A stretch of 32,500 bases of DNA from Prorocentrum cordatum (Eukaryota; Sar; Dinophyceae; Prorocentrales; Prorocentraceae), in assembly GCA_963575745.1 (NCBI GenBank), contig CAUYUJ010020264.1:60001-92500 (forward strand). The letters run 5' to 3'. Below are positions 1-10,654 of the stretch, one piece after another. A program made the position numbers and the translations under genes. The notes beneath the pieces are model-generated. The model made no database searches, was not told where the DNA came from, and saw only the letters and a list, made by a program, of their open reading frames with translations. Each line of letters begins with the position of its first letter. The first letter of the stretch is position 1.

Positions 1-28
1 CAGCCGCTGCGGAGAAAAGAGAAAAAGG

Positions 29-375
29 AAGGAGGAGGAGGAGGAGGAGGAGGAGGAGGAGAAAGAAAGGTGGGGAGTAGGAGGGGGAGGAGGATGGAGG
101 AGGAGGTCGAAGGATGAGGGGGGGGAGGAGGGATGACAACTGCGTGCTGTCGGATCGGCTTTGCGCTGGGCGTGCTCGGTACGTTTGTGCTGAGGAGGAG
201 GAGGCGGAGGAGGAGGAGGAGGAGGAGGGATGATGGAGGAGGGATGATTGAGGAGGGAGGAGGATGGGAAGGAGGGGGAAGGAGGGAGGAGGAGGAGGAA
301 GATGAGGAGGAGGGAGGCGGACAGGGCGAGGGAGGGAGGAGGAGAAGGAGGAAGGAAGGAGGAGGGGGATGAGCA
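29..375 (+). repeat. GGA-rich purine tracts
   Basis: Purine blocks at 29-120, 190-232 and 237-375, mostly (GGA)n with GGGGGA variants. 376-945 is unique-looking DNA with no gene recognised. Confidence 0.95.
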
Positions 376-947
376 GCATCAGGAGCAGCATCAGTTAGCA
401 GGAGCAGGAGGGTGGGCAGGAGGAGATGGCCCCCCGCCCCTCCCCTCGGCGGCGGAACAGGGGGACTTGGCTGGCCGCAGGATGCCGAACTGGCAGGGAA
501 GCGGGCGGGAGGGAAAGCGGCGGGAACCCCAGGTCACGTGGTTTGGGGTCTTCTAGATGGTCGGGCAGTGATTGACGCAGGGACGACGCCGATGCGAGAG
601 GCCCCTTTCCCACCTCTTCCTGCTCATCCCCCTCGCTTTCCCCACCTTCTCCTCGGCCGTCTCGACGGCTGCCCCTGCGCAGGGCGGCCGAGCAGCGTCT
701 GCAGCGGGATCGCCTGCTCTCATGCTTGTCGGCGCCCTTTGTGCAACCGGGCGCGGCCCATCCGATCCCACTCCGATTCTCCGTGCCCATGCGGCCCGAT
801 CCGACGCAACTTCCGATCCGATCTGATTATTTGGGTCGATGTTGCCTGGTCCTGCGTGCTCGAGCCGAGCATCGTTGCCACTGTATCGCGTGAGTTCGCA
901 TACTTGAACATGAGTAGTTGCAGGTGTGCATGCATGCACGCGTCCGC

Positions 948-1125
948 CGCGAGGAGGAGGATGAGGAGGAGGAGGAGGAGGAGGAGGAGGAGGAGGAGGA
1001 GGAGGAGGAGGAGGGGGAGGAGGGGAGCAGGAGCAGGAGCAGGAGCAGGAGAGCGAGGAGCAGGAGGGCGAGGAGCAGGAGGGCGAGGAGCAGGAGGAGG
1101 ACGAGGACTAGGACGAGGACGACGG
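948..1125 (+). repeat. (GGA)n followed by GGAGCA repeats
   Basis: (GGA)n at 948-1025, then units of GGAGCA and GGGCGAGGAGCA to about 1110. 1126-1555 has no recognised gene. Confidence 0.95.
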
Positions 1126-1559
1126 GAAGGTGTTCCATGTCCTGGTGGCTTATCGGCGTCCCCCTCATGGAGCCTCTTTGGGTCAAGTGAGCCCGTCGGA
1201 GGTCGTCGGAGATCGTCGTCACTGAGAGCTCCCGCCTCCCAACAAGTTGCCATTTGGAAGGGAAGGGGCACTCGGGGATACACCCCCATGGGGCAAGATC
1301 CGCACGCACCCCTGGCCGAGGACGGATACCCCCCCACGGTGCATCCCCGCAATGGGCCCCAAACTTTTTTGGGCCCGTCGAACGTCCGACGAGCCGGGGA
1401 GCGGGGGGTCGAAACCTGAGTGTCAGGCGGCAGATCGGGGCAATCTGGGCACCCTAGAACGCCTCTCGCCGGGGCGCAGCCGCTGGAGCGCATCCCGAGG
1501 CTGGGAAACCGCAGAGAGCCGACGAGGGCGCCCGAGCACATCGGACCTCGAAACCGCTT

Positions 1560-1675
1560 GGGGAGGGGGAGGGGGAGGGGGGAGGGGAGAGGGGGAGGGG
1601 AGGGGGAGGGGGAGGAGGGGAGGAGGAGGAGGAGGAGGAGGAGAGGAGGGAGGGAGGAGGAGGAGGGAGGAACCT
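1560..1675 (+). repeat. Purine tract upstream of uL29m exon 1
   Basis: GGGGAG and GGA repeats, ending about 70 bases before the start codon of exon 1, so probably in or next to the promoter or 5' UTR region. Confidence 0.95.
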
Positions 1676-1745
1676 CGACGCCGCAGCCGCGCGCGGCTCC
1701 GGCGCGCCCCCGCCCGGCGGCGGCGCCGGCACCGCGCCTGGCACG

Positions 1746-1897
1746 ATGGCCTCGTGGCTGCGGGCCTGCGCGGGCGCCGCGCTCGCGCGGGCGCCCGCGC
1801 GAGCGGCGGCGAGGCTGCCGAGGCGTGACGCCGCCGCAGCCGCCGCCGCCGAGCGCCGAGGGGTAGGTCGCCGAGCGCGTTCGTCCGGGGAGGGGAG
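1746..1897 (+). CDS. MRPL47: uL29m exon 1: start codon and mitochondrial presequence
   Basis: The ATG at 1746 opens MASWLRACAGAALARAPARA and continues Arg/Ala-rich with no acidic residue until Asp28, typical of a mitochondrial matrix-targeting peptide. The proposed donor is GGGAG|GTCCC at 1898, phase 2, which matches the phase-2 acceptor of exon 2. Another GT at 1863 (GTAGGT) would end the exon in phase 0 and not fit exon 2. There is no sequence homology to prove it belongs to uL29m; order, phase and content are the support. Confidence 0.6.
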
Positions 1898-4800
1898 GTC
1901 CCAGGAAGGGGGGGTCCTCCTCCTCCTCCTCCTCCTCCTCCTCCTCCTCCTCCTCCTCCTCCTCCTCCTCCTCCTCCTCCTTATCACTGGCTCCTCCTCC
2001 TTATCACTGGCTCGCGAAGTACCTGCTCGCAAACGTCCGTGAAACACCCAGTCTGCTTTGGTGTAGCGTAGCGCAGGGCCCCCGCCGGGGGTCCAGGCCC
2101 TCTGCGAGCAGCTGCTCTGCGAGCCGTGGAGGGCGCTCGTCGAGTGGACGAAGAGAACCGAGCGTCGGATACCGAACATCGGAGGTCGACCCGCGTCGTG
2201 AAGGTTCGGCGGCCAGCGCTCAGTGGGGAGCGAGAGGCGGCGGGCCTCTTCTCAGATGGCTCGGAGGCTCCGCCGCCCTCTGAGAGGGCCTCCTCCTGCT
2301 CACTGCACCCCCTCGCTCGCCGCCGAGGAACAACATCGAATACCATCGATCGGATATCGAGTATCGAGCATCGGGTATAGAGTGCAGACTGGCGTCGAGG
2401 ACGATACACGATGGATGGTTTCGGGCTGTGCCTTAGGACTGTCGAGCTCTGAGGGTAGAGGATCGAATGTCGAGGGGGCCCAGGCCCCCTCGCAACGTGA
2501 AGCATACAATCGGAAAACTATGTACCGCATGATCCTACAATCACTCTCGGAGCTCCGCACATCGAATGTTGATGTTGAAGGTGCCTTGAACCCCTCGCGT
2601 CGCGAAAGGTACACTCGAAGAAAACACTTCATACACGTAAACTTTCGCAGGTCCGCGCGAATTTCTTGGACCGGCGCTGCACCTCCTGAGGGCGCCTCTG
2701 GCGCCACTGGGAGGGGGTCCAGCGCCGATCCAAGAAATCCGCGCGGACCACAGAGGATATCATGTTTAGGTTTTGGGTCGTGCCTCAGGACCGTCAACAT
2801 TGGATTTATCACCGCCCACCAAACCACCCCAACCCAACCCGAAAGCCCCAATCTGCCCTTCATTCCCAGTGTGGGGGGGTCGCTGGGAACATTGAAAGAC
2901 ACATATGGGCCCGTCCCCCCAAACCTGAAATTGGGTTCCTCGGGTTAGGTTGGGGTGGTCTGGGAGGTAGTCGGCGTAGGACGGGTGAAAGGGTCTCAGG
3001 ACGGGTGATTCACGTTTTGATCAAGTCACGACGTCGAGGGTCACGTTTCAAATCACGTCGTCGAGGATCGGGACCTTTGGTTGTTCACGTTTTGAGCAGG
3101 TCGCGACATCGAACGTCGGGGGCGAGGATCGAGGGACGACGGTCGAGGGTCGGTGGTCGGGGGTCGAGGGTCGAGGGTCGAGTGTCGGGAGTCGAGGGTC
3201 GAGGGTCGAGGGTCGGGGGTCGAGGGTCGAGGGTCGAGGGGCGAGGGTCGAGCGGCGAGCTAGGGTCGTGGGTCGAGGGTCGAGGGTCGAGGGTCGAGGG
3301 TCGAGGGTCGAGGGTCGGGGGTCGAGGGTCGGGGGTCGAGGGGCGAGGGTCGAGCGGCGAGGGTCGAGGGTCCAGGATCGAGGGTCGAGCGTCGAGGGTC
3401 GAGCGTCGAGGGTCGAGGGTCGAGGGTCGGGGGTCGAGGGTCGGGGGTCGAGGGGCGAGGGTCGAGCGGCGAGGGTCGTGGGTCGGTGGTCGAGGGGTCG
3501 GGCGTCGGGCCCGACAGCTCGATCCATCCTCCTCTTCGTCGTTCGCCTTCGTCGATCCAGCCTTCTCTTCGTCGTTCGATCCTTCCTTCTCTTCGTCGTC
3601 CTTCTCTTCGTCGTCTTCGTCCTTCGTCCTTCTCTTCGTCCTTCTCTTCGTCGTTCGCCCCGACCTCCCTCACATCGGGGAAGCGCAAGACTCGGTGTAG
3701 GCCAGAGCTCGGGCCTGCCGACGTTTCTTGACGAAGCCGAGTCCCCGGAACCCGAGTCTCACGTCAGGGTTGGACCTCAACGCCGTTTTGCTGGACTTCG
3801 GCTTTTTTTTCCCCCCCCCCCCCCCCCCCACCCCCCCCCCCCCCCCCCATTTTTGACAGAGAGGTACGGGAAAACAGGTAAAGCATAACGAAACACCGAA
3901 CGAAATCGAAACGAAAAATAACGTTTAGGTCCAGCCCTGTCTTACGCAGGAGCCGAACCCTATATACACCGACGCTGTTTCCGGCCCCGCACTGAAACTC
4001 GCACAAGAAAACGGATCCTGGTGTATACGGGATGTTGGTGTATAGATTTTTCGCTGCTTCCCGGGGGAAGCGGTGGAACAAATACACACCAGACCACCCC
4101 GACGTCGGCCCCGGGCCCTCAAAAAGTCCTGGGATGAAAAAACAGCCCGCCACTGGTAATGTATCTTCTCCGGTTGCCGACCCACGTCTCCCCGATCACA
4201 ACTGGGGCCAGGAGGCTGCCCACACTCCGCAGTGGCCCTCTCTTGAGCTCGGCGTGGGCTCGGGCAGATCCTGCTCCCTCCGGGGCTCCTCCCCGGGGCA
4301 CCGTCCGGCCCTCTCGACATTCTGCGCTGAGGCCCGCCCGTGGCGCCTGGGCCCAGCCTTATAAGGCTGGGCCCAGGCGGAGATCCTATAGGGGGATCCC
4401 CTATAAGGGGATGCCCCTATAGGACCCCCGATAAGGCTGGGCCCAGGCGGAGATCCTCTAGGGGGATCCTTATAAGGCTGGGCCCAGCCTTATAAGGCTG
4501 GGCCCGCCCGGGGGATCCCCTATAGGGGATCCCCCGGGGCGAGCCCTGAAGGCCCACCGGCGGCGAGCGAGGGGGGGAAATTCGGGAGCCTTGAGACGGG
4601 GGTCAATGCAAACGGGGGTCCGCCAGAGCGCCCGATCTCGCAGGATCCTGCAGGGCCAGGGTCGCACTGACCCGGGCTTGGGTGCAGGATCCTGCAGGAT
4701 CTTGCAGGACCCTTCGCATTGGCCCGGCCTTAGGTGCAGGATCTCGCAGGATCTTGCAGGATTCTCGTCCTCCTGGCTGACCCTGGTCTGGGTTGACCCG

Positions 4801-7800
4801 GGTTAGCAGATCCCTGAGAAAGGGGAAGGGGCCGCAGTGAGAAGGGGAAGGGAAGAGGAGAAGGGGAAGAGGAGGAGGAGAAGGGGAAGAGGAGGAGAAG
4901 GAGGAGGAGGAGGGGCCGCAGTGAGAAAATCACGACGTCGGATCTCTGGGAATGAGAAGGCCTTCTCATGAAGGCGGCGGGGCTTCTCTTGAGGCCTCGC
5001 GCCCTCTGAGGAGTCGTTTTTCTGCGTCTTCGGGGGAGCCCTAGCATTAAGTCGGGCCTGTCCCTCTACCGGGGGAATATTCCCAAATAGTCAAACATAG
5101 TCTGGGGACTAATTTTGAGCATTTTTTTTTGTTTTTACCATTTTGGGGTATTGTTTCAACATTGTTCATTTTTCGTCGAAAATGCCCCTGTAGGGGGACA
5201 GGCCCGACTTAACCCTAGGAAGCTTCTCAGAAGGCCAGGGGACTTCCGAGCCATCTGAGAAGGCCCGCCCCTTCTCACTTCCGCCCCAGGCTCGCCGCCG
5301 AGCCCAGAAGGGGGGGGGTGGGGGAAGAGGAGGTGGTCTCCGGAGGAGGCCCCCCTTACCCAGGGCAGCCAGCGTGCCGAGAGCATCCCAGCGGCGGCAG
5401 CCCGTTGCTCTCGACGGGAGGCCAAGAGAGAGTCCCACACGCAAGAGTCCCACATATCGTGGACGTTCTGGCAGCCGGTTCGCCCGAGGCTTCCTCTCGC
5501 GACGCCTGCAGGGATCGGGAGCGAAAGGAGGACGCAGATGTACATTCGGGGGTGGACAGAACCCCCAACAGTGACACGTCGATTAGTGAATGTCCGTTTT
5601 CGGTTCTCGAGAGGGCGCCGTGGCCGTTATTTTCCAGGCTTGCGCTCGCCAGGTTTGGGCCTCAGGTCGTTTTCACTAAACCATGTTTTACTAAAGGGGG
5701 GTCTGTCCATCCCCGATACATGAATCCACGCTGGTTTCGAGAGCTCGCATTGTGCGAATGTTCGCATCGCGCGGCAGGTCTCGCGGGTCAAGGGGCCGTG
5801 CTCATGTGCATCGCTGGGCGCGTACGTCCTCTGTGGGCTCCCTACAGGGATCGCGCTCTCGCCGCAATGTGGGCTACTACACGTTTGGTGCGGACGACCA
5901 CGACCACAGGCAACAGTACGCTGTGGTGCACATGGCCGTGCCCTCGCCCCTGTCACCAGCCGACCTCTCCCACTCCTCGACGCCCTCGTCGTTCGGGCGT
6001 TCGCTGGGTTGTCTGTTCTTTGCTGATATTTCCGACTCCGAGGCCTCCTCTTATTCCTCCGAGTCCGACTCCGACGCCTGCTCGCATGTTTGCTCCGACG
6101 CCTGCTCGTATCTCTTCGACCTTCCGACTCCGACGCCTGCTCGTTCTCCGATCCTGCTATCTGATATCCGTTTTCAGCATCTGAGCGGGCTTCAACTTCT
6201 CGGCTATCATCAGATATCAGCACGGTCTGGATTAGTTCAGGCATACAACTGCCGTCTGACCATTTGACATGTTCACAACATCCAAGAGGTATTCCGTGAC
6301 ATATTCACTCTGCCGTTGCAGAGCGCTCGTCGGCAAACAAAAAGAAGAAAAAAATCAACTTCTCGGCGCTCTGGCGCCACCGCCGGGCTCTCGTGGGGCC
6401 GCCCCCTCTGGGGCGACACACCGGCGCCGCGCCTCGCCTCGCCTCGCAGGGGCCCCGGCTGGCCCCCGGGGACTGTCAAACAGCGAATTTCGGCAAAGGA
6501 TCTTCGGGGGCGGAAAAGAGGGGGGTGATGACTAGGGGGGGGTGGATATCATGGCGCGGGCCATGATATTTCCCCAGATTTCATGGCGCCTCTTCTTATT
6601 TCATTACGTCCCAGGCCCCCCCGCTGGGCCGCGCACATGCCGCCGGTCATGATTTGCACCCCCCCCTCTTGGACACCCCCCTCTTTGCCGCCCCCGAGAT
6701 CTGGACCACCGAGGAGCCTGCACTGAACAACGACTCCGACGGTAGAACCCCACGTGCTGACCTTCTCGGCCAGCCTGCAAGTCTAGCCATCATCGTCGTG
6801 TCCGTGACTGCGGAGGCCCTGTTCCTGCCCCCTCTGCGCTGTGCTCTCCCGCCCCCTGCGTTGCCTCCTCGCCCTCCCGCCTTCCCCCACCTCCTCCGCC
6901 ACCTCCCCCATTCCTATTCGTAAGCCGGGCCTGTCCCTCTACAGGGGGGAATATTCCAAAATAGTTATAACAAATCATCTGGAGACGATTGTTTTACTAT
7001 TGGTGCCCATTCGGGTGGTATTTGTTTTGCGTGTTTTTCAACTTTTCGCCCAAAATGCCCCTGTAGGGGGGTACGCCAGACATAATGCTATTGCAAGGGC
7101 GCGCGCATCGCTTCTCCCTGGCGCCGTCGACGCTCCGCGTCGGTCGGCGGAGGCGCGCTCTCGCCGACGGCCGGCTCCTCGGGAAGCCCAGGGGCGACGA
7201 CGACTGCCAGGTCGCAGATGGCCCGCTCGGATTGGTGGCGTGATCTGCGGACCCCCATCCCAGACATGATCGCGTCGTAAAAAAATCAGGACGCGAGGTT
7301 TTTGTACATTTTCAGCCTCGGGGGGGCCCTCGCCGGGCCTCGGGAGCGTCAAAACACGATTCAGGATGAAAAACCAAACCGGCCCTGGGGAAAGGGTCGG
7401 GACTTTTGGGGGCGCCGGCCTGAAAAAATCCGGACGTCGCATGTCTGGGATAGGGAGGTGGGCTCCCGCTCGAGACTTCCGTACAATTTCAACTAAGGGA
7501 CGAGGCTCCCGCTCAAGATTTTTGTGTCCGGAATCGTCCGTGGCCGTTTTGGCTCCAGGCGGCTTTTGCCAAGATCCCAGCCCGAGGTCTGCTGCCAATG
7601 AGCGGAGAGAACTACTACGCTCGCCAGCGGGTGGCCAGCCGCCAGGTGGACCAGCGGGCCGCTCTGTTCGGCAGCAGGGGCAACGCGCCACCCAGAGGCA
7701 GCAAGGCCGACCACAGTGCAGACAGGGAAGCGCTAGAGCGGCAGAACGATGCCGAGATCGGCGCCCTGGCCGGCAAGGTGGAGCGGCTGGGCGACATCGC

Positions 7801-10559
7801 CAGGGGCATCGGCAAGCAAGTGAAAGACTCGAACTCCCTGCTGGGGGGCATGGCCGGGGAATTGGACAAGGCGGGGACCCTGTTGAAGGGCACCATGAAC
7901 CAGCTCAAGGTGATGATGCAGCAGAGGAGCGGGAAGCACCTGTGCTACATGGTGGCGTTTGTGCTCGTGCTCTTCTTCCTGATGTACCTCTTGAGAGGCA
8001 TGGGGAAACGGCTCGGCGGCGGCGGCGCGCCCGCGCCCCTACTGTATATTGTGCAGAACGACACGGCTGGTTGAGCACTGCGTCCAGCGCGGGAAGGCCG
8101 CCGCCTCCGCGTCCGCCGCCCTGGGCTGCCATGGCATGGGCGCGATCGGCGCTGTCGCACGGCCAGTTCTCCGAGCAGAAAAATACGCTTGTATCCGGAA
8201 TCACGCCCCAGGAGCCAAATCGGGTCCCCGGAGACCAGGACACAGATCAACCGGGACACGGGAAACCAAAGAAACTGCACTCTTTCCTGCAAAGTCGCAT
8301 TTTTTCAGCTCCCGTGCATGGTCTGTTAGCGGCGCTGCAGGATTCGGGTTCGTGTCCAGGTTTAAGGGGGGTCTTGCAGGCTGTTAGGGCTTGTGTCTGG
8401 GCTCATTCTGCAGGTGCTGCAGTGCAGTATTCTGGTCGTGCCGCCATCTGGAAGCATTGGTTTCGAGGGATGTTGGGTGTCCGGGCCAAACAGTGACGAC
8501 AGTTACAAGTTTTGGATGGCACGCTCGGAGTACGGCGGCTCCCTGGGGAGGCGGCGTCCGCCCGAGACTTCCTCCCACTCCACTCACAGACGGGGCTCTG
8601 GCTCGAGGCTTCCTCCAGGCCCACACCTCGGCAGCTTGGAAGCGACGCCAGAGTTGAAGGGGTCCAGCCGGCCCGCGCGGATGGATGTCTGCTGACCCCA
8701 CAGGGGATGGCTTCCCTGCTCGACTCGAGACTGCCTCACCGCCCACTCGGAGACGAGGCTCCCGCTCGAGACGCCCTCCAGGTCCACGCGGGAGCGCCCA
8801 GGGAGGCGAGCACCCCAACCCGTGATGGGGTGCGGGCAAGACGCCGCATGCCTGTGGGCAGATCGCGGGAGGCCCCCAGGAAGTCCCCGGAGGTCTCCGG
8901 AGGCGCAGGAAGGGCCAAGCACATCAGAACGCTTGGCCTCCTCCTCCTCCTCCTTTTCCCCCTCCTCCTCCTCCTCCTCCTCCTCCTCCTCCTCCTCCTC
9001 CTCCTCCTCCCCCTCCTCCTCCTCCTCCTCCTCCTCCTCCTCCTCCTCCTCTCCTCCTCCTCCTCCTCCTCCTCCTCCTCCTCCTCCTCCTCCTCCTCCT
9101 CCGCCTCCTCCTCCTCCCCCTCCTTCCCTTTTGTCCTCCTCCTCCCCCCCCCCCCTGGTGCGTCCGCTGTGTTCGAGGGCGGGCCGAGGGCAGAGCAGGG
9201 CGTGGGGCGGGCGCGGCTGCCCGAGGGAGCCTCTGCCCCCACCCGAGGCGCGGGATCGAGGAGTTCTGGCAGGGCGCCCGGCCCAGCTGATGCCGCCTCC
9301 CCCCGCCGCTCGGCGCACACGTCGACCTCGGGGGGGAGGAGGGGGAGGAGGGGGAGGAGGAGGAGGAGGAGGAGGAGGAGGAGGAGGGAGGAGGAGGAGG
9401 AGGAGGAGGAGGAGGAGGAGGAGGGGGAGGAGGAGGAGGAGGAGGAGGAGGAGGAGGAGGAGGAGGAGGAGGAGGAGGAGGAGATCATCAGCCCTTGTTA
9501 CGTGCGTGGTTGTCTGGCAGAGTTCGATCGAAGGATGGCTTGAATCAGGACTTGTGGAGTCGCATTAGGGTCGCCCTAAGAGGTCGCTCCTCAGACGATG
9601 CGTGGACCAAGTGGGTTCCGTCTCACACAGAGGCGGCAGAGAATGATATTGACCCGTTTCTAATTCAGGGCAATGCCAGTAGCTGATGAGGGGGCGGGCC
9701 GTGCGGCGGGAGAGGGGTTGGCGTCGCGTCGCGTCGATTGGGCGGAGATTGATCGGTGGGACGCCATTGGGGTGCTGGTCAGAGCTAGGGCTCGCAGAGC
9801 ACTCGAGTGGGCGATCGAAGCGGGCCCCTGGAGCGGCGAGAGGCTGCCCAAGGAGAGGGCCCCCGCCCCCGCCGCCCTCTCTAGTGCTGCTGCTGCCTCC
9901 GGTCGTCAGTGCGTGCAATGCGGCAGTACAGTTAGATGCATTTCCAGCAAAGTGCTGGCCCCTTTTCGTCTAGAATTGTCGGGGTGGCGGCGTCCCCATG
10001 CCACAGCCTCCTCCCGTCTGGTGACGTTGGTCCTGGGGGCAAAAGCGTGGTGGCTGCTGGTAAGTGGCTCCTCCAGCCCCACAAGCCACAGATCTGGGAT
10101 AAGTTTTGTTTCGCGTGTTGTGCGAATTGTGGCAGATATGCTACCCTGATCGGCCGACATTTTGAGGCTCCGTGCGAGCCCATCACCCGAAATGGTCGGG
10201 AGAACCTCGCACGTATCGACAAGGGCTTGTATCCGAGGCGAGAGGGTGTGCCAGCTCAGCTCAAGGCTGTGTTGGCGCAGCGAGGTCTCGGCTGGCCCTC
10301 CTTTTTCCCTGCGCGCGACCATCGCTTAGTCAAATAGTTCAAATAGTTCCTCTTCCTCCTCCTCCTGAGCCCGTTTCTTTATTGCTTGGGGCATGACGGG
10401 CGTCATGGCCCCCGGGCCCCCCCCTCACCTATGACGTAACGCTCCCTCCTCCAGTGCGCTCCCGGCACTGCCCCCCAGTGCGCTCCGAGCACTACCGCTG
10501 TGCGCATTGGGATCCGCGTAGGTGTCCGCGTAGGAATCCGCAAAGGAGTCTGACCCGCA

Positions 10560-10654
<95 letters not shown>

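Larger units (their letters stand above)
7522..8203 (+). mobile_element. Retrocopy insertion with flanking direct repeats
   Basis: The direct repeats are 7522-7536 (TTGTGTCCGGAATCG) and 8189-8203 (TTGTATCCGGAATCA), 13 of 15 identical. The first abuts the relict spliced leader. The second follows a short A-run (AGAAAAATACGC). The inserted segment, 7537-8188, thus has leader, 39-nt 5' UTR, BET1 frame and about 114 nt of 3' UTR. Target-site duplications of this length fit LINE-type target-primed reverse transcription. The poly-A tail has mostly decayed, or was short. Confidence 0.8.
1898..9247 (+). other. uL29m intron 1 (about 7.35 kb)
   Basis: This is the proposed intron between exons 1 and 2. 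It starts GTCCCAGG, and a 22-copy (TCC)n tract begins about 17 nt in. It holds several inverted-repeat elements, a 7-bp minisatellite, a poly-C tract, a 216-bp dispersed repeat and the BET1 retrogene, each listed separately. Between them, 5300-6500 and 6625-6918 hold no gene I recognise. If exon 1 is misassigned, this is intergenic DNA upstream of uL29m. Confidence 0.55.

Noticed and set aside
1863-1868. GTAGGT as the exon 1 donor
   Set aside because: A good-looking GT site, but it ends exon 1 in phase 0, which fits neither exon 2 nor exon 3 as proposed. It remains possible if an unseen exon lies between.
4349-4530. TATA-box promoter cluster (TTATAAGG)
   Set aside because: TTATAA occurs as the centre of repeated palindromes, not upstream of a gene; dinoflagellate promoters are not known to rely on TATA boxes.
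5618-5637. Second possible relict spliced leader (CCGTGGCCGTTATTTTCCAG)
   Set aside because: Only the first half matches; the TTTTGGCTC part is missing without gaps, no gene follows and no direct repeats flank it.
7366-8496. 376-codon frame overlapping BET1
   Set aside because: It is the +1 shadow of the BET1 frame with no recognisable domain and extreme Arg/Gly/Gln bias.
8512-9568. Long frames on both strands rich in Ser, Pro, Glu, Arg or Gly
   Set aside because: They are translations of (TCC)n and (GGA)n. The same holds for the poly-Asp/poly-Arg frames near 10600 and the SRVEGR frames near 3300.
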